NCBI RefSeq assembly: GCF_000987775.1
Contig: NZ_LAHO01000002.1
Coordinates: forward strand, 62,001-126,000
DNA: 64,000 nt
Reading direction: 5' to 3'
Source: Arsukibacterium ikkense
GTDB lineage: Bacteria; Pseudomonadota; Gammaproteobacteria; Enterobacterales; Alteromonadaceae
Shown here: piece by piece, positions 33,900 through 41,941 of the stretch
Layout: each line of letters begins with the position of its first letter
How positions within the stretch are numbered: position 1 is the first letter of the stretch
The notes under the pieces: model-generated
Databases searched by the model: none
What the model was told of the DNA's origin: nothing
Seen by the model: only the letters and a program-made list of their open reading frames with translations
Translations under genes and position numbers: made by a program

Positions 33900-36800
33900 A
33901 AGTTCTCCGCTTTCGCATTTACCTGCTGCTGATGTTGCAAAAAGGCCTTTTTTATTTCCCGACGCAGCTCGTCATCCTGCCACGGCTTAGTCATAAATTT
34001 ATAAATAGCGCCCTTATTTATCGCTTCGGTAACCGATTTCAAATCGGTGTAACCCGACAACACCATCCGGATCGTATCAGGATACATGTCTTTTACCTGG
34101 CTAAGAAATTCAGTACCACTCATTCCTGGCATGCGTTGATCAGAGACAATGACCTGCACCTGATGCAAGGCGAGAATTTCAAAGGCCTGCATCGCACTGG
34201 TACAACTGAGGATCTGATAGCCTTCACGGCGCAACACCCGGGATAACGCACTTAAAATATTATCTTCATCATCTACCAGCAAAATAATTTTGCTGCCACT
34301 TACCTGCTCAGGGCGGATAAGCCGGTTCTGTTGATAATTCTGCAGATACTGCTCTAGTTTCGCTGCCGGCATTGGTTTAGCAAAATAAAACCCCTGAAAT
34401 TCGTCACATAGGCTTTTGCGTAATAAAGCGGCCTGCGCTTCGTTCTCCACCCCCTCTGCAATTACTTTAATATCCAGGTGGTGGGCCAGGCTAATAATAG
34501 CTTTGCTGATCGCCGCATCACGTTTATCAGACACAATATCCCGGATAAAGCTGCGGTCAATTTTCAGTTTATCTATCGGTAAACGTTTTAAGTAACTTAA
34601 GCTGGAATAGCCGGTACCAAAATCATCGATTGATATTTTTACGCCCAGTGCTCGCAATTGTTGCAGCTTCAGAATCACCTGTTCGGTATTGTCAAATAAC
34701 AGTGATTCAGTTAACTCTATCTCAAACCAGCGGGGGTCTAAGTCATTTGCCACTATAGTGTTTTGTAAATGCTCAACAAAATTAGCGCGGCCAAACTGGA
34801 TTGACGACACATTTACCGCCATCACCACGCAGGCAATGCCCCGCTCGATCAGTGACTGATTATACTGACTGGCGGTGCTCAGCACCCAGTTACTCAGCGG
34901 TACTATCTCGCCGGTCGATTCTGCCAGCGGAATAAACTCTTCAGGACTGATAAAACCTAATTCCGGGTGTAACCAGCGTAACAGCGCTTCCACCCCAACC
35001 ACATCGCCACTAATTGCATCAATCTGCGGCTGGTAGTACAACTCAAACTCTTCGTTGGCAATCGCCTTTTTAAGCTGAACCCTTAAGTTCAGTTGCTTAC
35101 CTGAAGACAATTCCAATTCGCTGCTGTACCACTGAAAATTATTGCGCCCCAACTGCTTAGCCCGATACATCGCCAAATCAGCCTGCTGTACCAAGTGCAT
35201 CGGCTCTGTCAACTCATTATCAGATACACTCACACCAATACTGGCGGTGATATGCAACTCCTGGCCACTAATTAGCATTGGCTTAGCTACCTCAGCCAGG
35301 ATCCGCTCTGTCACTGCTGGGATTTCATCTACGGAACGCAGATCAGTTAACATAAGTACAAACTCATCTCCCCCCACTCTGGCCAGGGTATCGCCCGGTC
35401 TGATACAAGAGCCAATTCGCTGGCAGCTCAATTTTAATACTTCATCACCACTTAAATGGCCAAGGCTGTCGTTAATAATTTTAAAGCCATCCAAATCAAT
35501 AAATAATATCGCGACTTTCTGTTGATTTCGTTGGCTGATCTGATAACTCTGGGTCAGTCTATCCTCTAATAACGCGCGGTTTGGCAAGCCCGTCAATAAA
35601 TCATGTGAAGCATTATAAGCCAGCTCTTGTTCATAGCGCTTCTGGCCAGTCATGTCGGTTTGAATTCCAATATAGTGACTGATCTGGCCGCTATCATCCG
35701 GTACCGGCGCTAAAAACAGCTGATTCCAAAATAAGCTTTTATCCTTACGATAATTTTTAAGTATCACACTGCATTCCAACCGATTGGCTATAGCATGCCG
35801 CATTTGATTGACCGCGACATAATCGGGTTCAGCACCTTGTAACACCCGACAATTCTGGCCAATGATTTCAGCTGCACTGTAGCCGGTTAATTTCTCAAAG
35901 GCAGCGTTAACATAACTCACTGGCTGATCAGGTTTTGTCAAATCGGCAATAATGACACCATTTGAGGTGGCATCAACCGCCCGTTTAAACAACCGTAACT
36001 CCTGTTCAGCCTTAACGATGTCGTTAAAGTTCCGGGCTATCAAATACATTAAACCCTGGCTGGGCACATAATTACCGTTCCACATTAAATGCACTACCTG
36101 GCCATCCTTGCGAATGTAGCGGTTTCTGAAGCCTCTCGCTAATTTACCCACATCTACTATTTGAGACGCTTCTTTTTCACTAATGGCTTTGTCGTCGGGA
36201 TGAACAAAATCAATATATGCCTTGCCAACCAACTCATCTGCCCGGTAACCAAGGATGTGTTGACAAGAGGCACTAATTTCGACAAAACGGCCTTTACTAT
36301 CAAATACGCAAATCATATCGGCAGAGTTATTCATGATTTGTTGCTGTTGTAACTGCAAACGCTGCAATTCACTGATGTTATGCCGCAACTTGTCGTTCGT
36401 TGCCAGTAAGCGGATACGGTGGCGCTGGCTTTGTTGATAAAGTACCTGACTTAACATCGCCAGCACAGTTGCCAGCCAACCGGCTAACAGGCTCACCTCG
36501 GCAGTAGCTAATGTGCCCCGAGACTGCGTTTGCAAATTAGTAAATACTTTAAGTCGCCAGTGTAGCTCAGCCATTAAACTAAGCTGATAGGTACCGGCTT
36601 TGCTGGTAAAGGGCTCACTTATTACTGAATCATACAAAATCCGTTGCTGCTCAGGGTGCTCGACCCGCACAAAGTAACCGACAGGTGCGACATTGAACAA
36701 CAGCTCTGCCAGCGCATCAGCAGTATCGACACTGGCGACCAGTTGACTAACTCCCGCCTGATTAGCTGCCGGCAGGCCTACGATAATAAACGCATGATCA

Positions 36801-37858
36801 ATGCTGCTGTCATAGTACAGGCTTAACTTTGGTTGCTGACTCAGTGTCTGCGGCACACCGAACTTAACCGCTTGCAGTTGCAAATACTGATTAAACCAGG
36901 TCAATTTTGTCTGGTTTTGCGCTTTAGCATGTAACACTACACCATCCTGACCTACTACCGCTAAATAGTCGATGTAAGGGTAATCCCGAAAATAACTATT
37001 AAACTCAACATCAAAGTAGTTACTGGAAAGTACCGTATCTGCCGCCGTTATCCGCTCAGCTAACCGATACATTAAACCTTGTTGCTCACTGATTGCCTGA
37101 GCAATACTGTGCTGTAATCTGTCGGCCAGGCCATGAGCGGTCTGGCGCACTTCAGCTTGCAGTTGAGAGGCAAAGTTAAACCATAATAAAACAGAGCCCA
37201 AAGCGATAAAGCCTACCAGCCACCAACCATGAGTTGGCATATGCTGAGTAGTGGTTCGTCGCTTAATATGGGTAAGGCAGATGCTGGCGATTGCCAGCAT
37301 AATGAGGTACAGCGCCATATAGGCAGAGGCGGCAAGGCTTGAGCTGTAAAACGCTTCGGCGATAAACGGGAATTGGGCCAGCAATACCATTAAGCACAAG
37401 CCGATCACCCCCAGGTTAGCCCACAACCTGAGCCAGAGAACTACCCTCTGGCCTGATAACGGTTTGGCCTTAAGCCAGCCAAGCCAGGGCACACAAAACA
37501 GCAATAAGGCAATGCTCTGCCATTTGGGCAGCCGGTTCTGGCCACTTAACCAGCTTAATTCATCGGTAACGGCTGCTGGCAAATGCCAGATTAAGCCGGC
37601 GATGGCAAGCAATAATATGACTACCAAGCCAATAAGCAGCAGATAGCGTCGGTCTGTTATGGCCGCAACAAGCAGCAGAACAGCCGCCAGCAGCGCCAGC
37701 GCACTGTCTGGCAGCATGATAAAGCGATAAGTTGCGCTATCGTTAAATAGCACCGTATTCAGCAGCACCAGCAGCGCAGCAAACATCACAATAGCCAAGC
37801 TGCTGTAACACAGGCTAAGTGAAAATAAGGTGTTGAGCCGGAACCGATTGCTTGTCAT
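33896..37858 (-). CDS. Membrane PAS-GGDEF-EAL-REC c-di-GMP enzyme
   Basis: This 1320-residue protein combines an N-terminal multi-helix membrane region (to about residue 240) and a periplasmic sensor region bounded by a further helix (about 455-475). Two PAS domains (about 500-740), GGDEF (about 750-910), EAL (about 925-1170) and a C-terminal REC domain (about 1190-1310) follow. The GGDEF is intact (RVGGDEF) with an RxxD inhibitory site (RPGD) five residues before it. EAL residues are also intact (VEALLRW, ELTES, DDFGTGYSSL, LKIDRSF, AEGVEN). It can thus make and break c-di-GMP. REC at the C-terminus (SDQRMPGMSG) is an unusual place and suggests control by the adjacent kinase. ATG at 37858 directly follows the previous stop. 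Confidence 0.93.
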   Translation of the reverse strand: MTSNRFRLNTLFSLSLCYSSLAIVMFAALLVLLNTVLFNDSATYRFIMLPDSALALLAAVLLLVAAITDRRYLLLIGLVVILLLAIAGLIWHLPAAVTDELSWLSGQNRLPKWQSIALLLFCVPWLGWLKAKPLSGQRVVLWLRLWANLGVIGLCLMVLLAQFPFIAEAFYSSSLAASAYMALYLIMLAIASICLTHIKRRTTTQHMPTHGWWLVGFIALGSVLLWFNFASQLQAEVRQTAHGLADRLQHSIAQAISEQQGLMYRLAERITAADTVLSSNYFDVEFNSYFRDYPYIDYLAVVGQDGVVLHAKAQNQTKLTWFNQYLQLQAVKFGVPQTLSQQPKLSLYYDSSIDHAFIIVGLPAANQAGVSQLVASVDTADALAELLFNVAPVGYFVRVEHPEQQRILYDSVISEPFTSKAGTYQLSLMAELHWRLKVFTNLQTQSRGTLATAEVSLLAGWLATVLAMLSQVLYQQSQRHRIRLLATNDKLRHNISELQRLQLQQQQIMNNSADMICVFDSKGRFVEISASCQHILGYRADELVGKAYIDFVHPDDKAISEKEASQIVDVGKLARGFRNRYIRKDGQVVHLMWNGNYVPSQGLMYLIARNFNDIVKAEQELRLFKRAVDATSNGVIIADLTKPDQPVSYVNAAFEKLTGYSAAEIIGQNCRVLQGAEPDYVAVNQMRHAIANRLECSVILKNYRKDKSLFWNQLFLAPVPDDSGQISHYIGIQTDMTGQKRYEQELAYNASHDLLTGLPNRALLEDRLTQSYQISQRNQQKVAILFIDLDGFKIINDSLGHLSGDEVLKLSCQRIGSCIRPGDTLARVGGDEFVLMLTDLRSVDEIPAVTERILAEVAKPMLISGQELHITASIGVSVSDNELTEPMHLVQQADLAMYRAKQLGRNNFQWYSSELELSSGKQLNLRVQLKKAIANEEFELYYQPQIDAISGDVVGVEALLRWLHPELGFISPEEFIPLAESTGEIVPLSNWVLSTASQYNQSLIERGIACVVMAVNVSSIQFGRANFVEHLQNTIVANDLDPRWFEIELTESLLFDNTEQVILKLQQLRALGVKISIDDFGTGYSSLSYLKRLPIDKLKIDRSFIRDIVSDKRDAAISKAIISLAHHLDIKVIAEGVENEAQAALLRKSLCDEFQGFYFAKPMPAAKLEQYLQNYQQNRLIRPEQVSGSKIILLVDDEDNILSALSRVLRREGYQILSCTSAMQAFEILALHQVQVIVSDQRMPGMSGTEFLSQVKDMYPDTIRMVLSGYTDLKSVTEAINKGAIYKFMTKPWQDDELRREIKKAFLQHQQQVNAKAENL

Positions 37859-37859
37859 C

Positions 37860-38240
37860 TTATTGTTGCAGACTCCTACCAAGCTCCGCTATGCTTTGGA
37901 TTAAGGTCGCTTTACTGCAAGGCTTTGCCAGCACAGCGTCCAATACCAACTCCGCTGGTAACTGCTGTAAAGCCGCCTCAACATCACCGGTAATCAGTAC
38001 CCGTTTAATTGCCGGGTAACGCTGCTGCAATTGCCACAGCAGCTCACTGCCCCGAATACCGGGCATTTGTTGATCAACCAGTACCATATCCACATTTGCT
38101 AATTCAGGCAGCAACCAAATGTGTTCTGGCTGCTGCACAAACTGGCATTGGTACGCTGCATTGTGCAACATTCGCTGATAGGCGCTTAGCACAAAGGCAT
38201 CATCATCTATAAACAGCAGGTTAAGCATCTGCCGAGCCAT
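37860..38240 (-). CDS. Single-domain response regulator
   Basis: This 126-residue protein is a lone receiver domain. The acidic pair is in LLFIDDDAF, the phospho-acceptor Asp in MVLVDQQMPGIRG, and the conserved Lys in LAKPC. It has no output domain and probably shuttles phosphate between the kinase and the Hpt protein. It overlaps the Hpt gene by 20 bp and is followed at once by the c-di-GMP enzyme gene. Confidence 0.9.
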   Translation of the reverse strand: MARQMLNLLFIDDDAFVLSAYQRMLHNAAYQCQFVQQPEHIWLLPELANVDMVLVDQQMPGIRGSELLWQLQQRYPAIKRVLITGDVEAALQQLPAELVLDAVLAKPCSKATLIQSIAELGRSLQQ

Positions 38241-38598
38241 ACAGAAGCAAACTACTGGCCAGTTCTGTCTGTAATGCCGCCCAGATAGTAGTCAGCTCAG
38301 GCAAATGGTTGGCAAGCATTGTCTGGTCACGCTGTTTGGCTGCCTGCTCAACTAACTGGCTCCACTCCATTAACTGACAAGCCCCTATCAGGCCAGCCAT
38401 ACTTTTCAGGCTATGTGTCAGGCGGGCTATCTCAGCGTGATCTTGTTGCACTACGGCGTGCTGTAACTGGTTAATATACTTGGACGCTTCGCTTCGGAAG
38501 CGGCTTAACGCCGGGCAAATGGTGTCGGCGCTGTCATCACCGTACATATCTATTAATATTGCCAAATCCAATACCACCAGGCTCGCGGGCTTATTCAT
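38221..38598 (-). CDS. Histidine phosphotransfer (Hpt) protein
   Basis: This 125-residue helical protein has the Hpt motif ARLTHSLKSMAGLIGA with the phospho-accepting His near residue 66. It would relay phosphate between receivers in this cluster. It overlaps the REC gene downstream by 20 bp and the upstream REC-unknown gene by 8 bp, so the unit is tightly coupled. Confidence 0.85.
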   Translation of the reverse strand: MNKPASLVVLDLAILIDMYGDDSADTICPALSRFRSEASKYINQLQHAVVQQDHAEIARLTHSLKSMAGLIGACQLMEWSQLVEQAAKQRDQTMLANHLPELTTIWAALQTELASSLLLYGSADA

Positions 38599-39577
38599 CA
38601 GCGGTCTCGTGTGTTACTTCATTTATCTGGATTAATGGTCGGCTGCAAGTTTGCATCCACCAATAAGCCAGGCGTTTCAGCAACACCAATACCTGACTAT
38701 GATGTTTAATATTGATACTGTTTAATTCCTTAACATGAGGCTGTAACTTATCCAGACGCTGCTGAAACAGTAGCCAGAAATCACGCCGGTTGTCTTTCTG
38801 CTTGATGTTTTTGGAAATATGAAACAGATAGTCTGCTGCTTCACAGGCCCGCTTGCGCTCGCTTTCGATGGCAACCGGCTTACAATTTTCAACAAAGACG
38901 TTGTGGAAGCAACTAACATTAAAAGCGAAATTCCGCATACGCCGATCAAGCTGGAAATAACCGGTAGTGGCATGTTCAGGCCACACCAGGAACTCTTTCT
39001 TTTCTTTCTTTTCTTTCGCTTTACTGGCCGCTTCGCGTTGATCAACGTCATCTGCTTTAGGTTCGGGCAGCTCACGTACTATAGCAACACTAAAGGCGCG
39101 ATCTTCTGTTGGTAGCTCAATGGCTTTCGCATAGTCAACGTCAGCGACAAGCTGCGCATAGTGACTCATCGGTTTAAGCACTTTCTTATGCTGTAAATGA
39201 TACTGAATTTTGGCCGTTAAACCGGCCGACGTAATGGGCTTTACCAGAAAATCATTAACATCAAAAGCAATACTTTGTTCTATTACTTCGCGATAGGCAT
39301 TGCCAGAGAAGATAATAATCGGAATATCGTATGGGGTCTGACTGAACATACCGGAGCGTACCCGCTGCGCCAGCTCTAAGCCAGAAGGGGCTTTCATCTC
39401 TATATCAGTAATCAGTAAATCAATACGTTCGTTCCCCAGGTATTCAGCAGCGGCTTTTCCATCCAGGGCTTTAATTGCACGACAGCCAGCAACCTTATTG
39501 ACCACACCATACAAGAAATCACACATCAGTATGACGTCGTCGACCACCAGTACATGAATATTTCGTGTTAGCGTCAT
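38591..39577 (-). CDS. Response regulator with uncharacterised helical C-terminal domain
   Basis: This 328-residue protein has an N-terminal receiver (acidic pair in VLVVDDVIL, phospho-Asp in LLITDIEMKAPSG, Lys in FLVKPITS), a charged linker rich in Lys/Glu (about 185-200), and a C-terminal helical domain (about 200-320) that I do not recognise. No DNA-binding, GGDEF or HTH motif is seen in it. The ATG at 39577 is preferred to a TTG at 39595. It is the first gene of the five-gene phosphorelay operon. Confidence 0.82.
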   Translation of the reverse strand: MTLTRNIHVLVVDDVILMCDFLYGVVNKVAGCRAIKALDGKAAAEYLGNERIDLLITDIEMKAPSGLELAQRVRSGMFSQTPYDIPIIIFSGNAYREVIEQSIAFDVNDFLVKPITSAGLTAKIQYHLQHKKVLKPMSHYAQLVADVDYAKAIELPTEDRAFSVAIVRELPEPKADDVDQREAASKAKEKKEKKEFLVWPEHATTGYFQLDRRMRNFAFNVSCFHNVFVENCKPVAIESERKRACEAADYLFHISKNIKQKDNRRDFWLLFQQRLDKLQPHVKELNSINIKHHSQVLVLLKRLAYWWMQTCSRPLIQINEVTHETADE

Positions 39578-39714
39578 CAGTTTAGGCACCTGCAACTAGG
39601 TAAATAGATAAGAACATTTACAGCGCTCAGACCACTAAGTATAGACTTGCTTATACCTATTTCATTACCCAATAGCAAAAATTTATAAACAAACAAACCT
39701 GTTATCGGTAAGCG

Positions 39715-40398
39715 CTAATTTAGCGATTGAAAATCGGCAGGAGCATTCAGGGTAATGGGCTGGCCGCTAAGCGGGTGGTTAAAGCAAATATGGCAGGCAT
39801 GTAACAGCAGACGCCCGGCTTTGGCAGCAACCTCAGGGGTACCATATAAGGTATCGCCTAAAATGGGATGACCTATTGCTTGTAAATGTAAGCGTAATTG
39901 GTGCGAACGGCCGGTAACCGGGGTTAACAACACCCGGCTTTCTGCTGCTTTTCTATCGCGGCTAAGCACCTGATATTGAGTTAATGATGCTTTGCCAGTT
40001 TGCTGGCAAATTTTATAAAGTGGCCGCATTGCCTCGTCAGCTGCAATCGGCAACTTAATTTCGCCGCGCTTAAGCGCCACCACGCCAGACACCACCGCTT
40101 GATATTGTTTAACAATAGTTCGTGCCTGAAATTGTTTACTCAGTTCAGACAGTGCTCGTTTGGTCAGCGGCAGTAAAACGATACCCGAGGTATCATAATC
40201 AAGCCGGTGAACTACTGTGGCTGATGGCCACTCGCGCTGCACGCGGTTAATTAAACAATCCTGGTTGGCCGGATGGCGTCCCGGTACAGTTAACAATTTG
40301 GCCGGCTTATTCACTACCAGCAGTTGCTCATCTTCATACAATACCGTAAAAGGTTCAGTGGTTGCCGGTAGCACGGCCAGTTCAGCTAAATCAGTCAT
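39715..40398 (-). CDS. RluA-family pseudouridine synthase
   Basis: This 227-residue enzyme isomerises uridine to pseudouridine in RNA. The catalytic Asp lies in VVHRLDYDTSGIVLLP. The motifs EQLLVVNKPAKLLTVPGR and [23 protein letters not shown] are also typical. It lacks an S4 domain, so it is a RluA (rather than RluC/D) type. It is divergent from a paralogue at 40531. Which RNA each modifies cannot be told. Confidence 0.9.
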   Translation of the reverse strand: MTDLAELAVLPATTEPFTVLYEDEQLLVVNKPAKLLTVPGRHPANQDCLINRVQREWPSATVVHRLDYDTSGIVLLPLTKRALSELSKQFQARTIVKQYQAVVSGVVALKRGEIKLPIAADEAMRPLYKICQQTGKASLTQYQVLSRDRKAAESRVLLTPVTGRSHQLRLHLQAIGHPILGDTLYGTPEVAAKAGRLLLHACHICFNHPLSGQPITLNAPADFQSLN

Positions 40399-40530
40399 TG
40401 TTCAATCAGACCCATGGTATAAGTTTTGTGGTAGCACAGTAAGTTTAGCCGCCATTATGCCCGATAAGCAGTTTGTCTGCTGGCGAAAATCCGCTATGCT
40501 GCATGCCAGATTGCCCGCAGAACCCGTTTT

Positions 40531-41250
40531 ATGACCAACACCTTTACCTACCAGCCACCAACTGAGCCCTGGCTTGATATTTTATATCAGGATAAAGATA
40601 TTATTGTGCTGAATAAACCCAGCGGCCTGCTGACCAATCCCGGGCGTGGCCCGGCATTGGCCGACAGTTTATTTAGCCGGGTTAAAGCCGAATTTGCGTT
40701 AGCCCAACTGGTGCATAGACTCGACTTAAGTACCTCGGGTGTTGTGGTAATAGCGCTAAGACGAAAAGCAGAACGCGAGTTAAAACGTCAGTTTGCCGAG
40801 CGGCTGGTTAAAAAGCGCTATCTGGCGGTGGTGGCCGGTCGGTTGCATACCAGCAGCGGCAGTATCGACTACCCCCTGGCAGTTGATCCTGAACAGCCAC
40901 CACGCCAAAAAGTGTGTTATCAACATGGTAAGGCTGCATTAACCCAATACCGGGTGCTGCAGCAACTCGCCAGCTCAGCGTTGGTTGAGCTGTCCCCGGT
41001 AACGGGTCGCTCACATCAGTTACGGCTGCATATGCTGACCCTGGGCCATGCTATTCTGGGCGATGCTTTTTATGCGCCGCCGCAGATTCTGGCCGCTGCC
41101 CCTCGTTTATTGCTGCATGCTGCCAGTTTGCAGCTGCAGCACCCCTACTCGACTGAACCGCTTGAATTTTCAGCAGATACTGACTTTGTTAGCAGCAGTG
41201 GCCAACTAAAGTGGCCAATTGAAAATTATCTACTGCCGCATCGCTGGTAA
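40531..41250 (+). CDS. RluA-family pseudouridine synthase (second copy)
   Basis: This 239-residue paralogue of the divergent gene has [16 protein letters not shown] with the catalytic Asp, [17 protein letters not shown] and [23 protein letters not shown]. It has no S4 domain. The two proteins share all main motifs but are clearly diverged elsewhere, so they probably act on different sites in rRNA or tRNA. They share a 132-bp promoter region. Confidence 0.9.
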   Translation: MTNTFTYQPPTEPWLDILYQDKDIIVLNKPSGLLTNPGRGPALADSLFSRVKAEFALAQLVHRLDLSTSGVVVIALRRKAERELKRQFAERLVKKRYLAVVAGRLHTSSGSIDYPLAVDPEQPPRQKVCYQHGKAALTQYRVLQQLASSALVELSPVTGRSHQLRLHMLTLGHAILGDAFYAPPQILAAAPRLLLHAASLQLQHPYSTEPLEFSADTDFVSSSGQLKWPIENYLLPHRW

Positions 41251-41341
41251 ATTAACTTACTGTGGCTATATTCTGTATAACTGTTGCGCCATGCTACCAA
41301 TGGTCCGACAGCGAACAATGATAATAAAACAGGAGTTCACA

Positions 41342-41743
41342 ATGAGTATGCTAGGTGAATTTAAGAGTTTTGCCATGCGTGGCAATGTGGTGGATATGGC
41401 CGTGGGGATTATAATAGGTGCTGCCTTTGGCAAAATTGTGTCATCCTTTGTTTCTGATGTGGTCATGCCGCCAATAGGCGTATTGCTTGGCGGGGTAGAC
41501 TTTGCTGATTTGGTGATCCTTATTCAGCAGGAAACGGCAGAACAGGCGGCCGTTGCCATTAAATACGGCGCTTTTTTGCAAACTATTATTGATTTTCTGA
41601 TTATTGCCCTGGCGGTGTTTGTTGGGGTAAAAGCGATGAATAGGATGAAAAAGAAAGAAGAAGCAAAGCCCGCTGCACCGGCTCCCACGCCGGCGGATAT
41701 CGTGTTGTTAACTGAAATCCGCGACCTGCTGAAAAAACCTTAG
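41342..41743 (+). CDS. mscL: Large-conductance mechanosensitive channel
   Basis: This 133-residue protein (E. coli MscL is 136) forms a homopentameric pore that opens under membrane tension in osmotic downshock. It has the N-terminal amphipathic segment [15 protein letters not shown], a first transmembrane helix [18 protein letters not shown], a second helix around residues 72-95 and a charged C-terminal bundle. The frame is open from 41219, but the ATG at 41342 has an AGGAG site and the family N-terminus. Confidence 0.97.
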   Translation: MSMLGEFKSFAMRGNVVDMAVGIIIGAAFGKIVSSFVSDVVMPPIGVLLGGVDFADLVILIQQETAEQAAVAIKYGAFLQTIIDFLIIALAVFVGVKAMNRMKKKEEAKPAAPAPTPADIVLLTEIRDLLKKP

Positions 41744-41768
41744 CCGTTTTTAATTAGGTTAGCAGAAT

Positions 41769-41799
41769 AAAAAAACGTCTCTTACAGAGACGTTTTTTT
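41769..41799 (+). terminator. Rho-independent terminator after mscL
   Basis: CGTCTC and GAGACG with flanking A7 and T7 tracts form a 13-bp stem with a 5-nt loop. It is bidirectional in form and sits 25 bp after mscL. Confidence 0.93.
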
Positions 41800-41822
41800 A
41801 TCTATCTAAGCGCAAAGATTTC

Positions 41823-41917
41823 GGCAGCAATACCCGATTGTGCTCATCGCAGCAACTCGCCCTGCAGCCTACGGCAGGGCTCAGACACTCTGCGCCGACA
41901 AAATCGGGTTTCCTGCC
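41823..41917. repeat. 95-nt nested inverted-repeat element
   Basis: Four pairs of complementary arms are nested: 41823-41827 with 41913-41917, 41832-41839 with 41902-41909 (8 bp, ACCCGATT / AATCGGGT), 41848-41852 with 41890-41894, and 41859-41865 with 41874-41880 (7 bp, GCCCTGC / GCAGGGC). Together they could fold into one long imperfect hairpin or cruciform. It lies between the mscL terminator and the S9 peptidase stop. It could be an intergenic repeat unit, a 3'-UTR structure or a small RNA. Confidence 0.6.
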
Positions 41918-41941
41918 TCATCACCGTTTTATTTTTGCATC

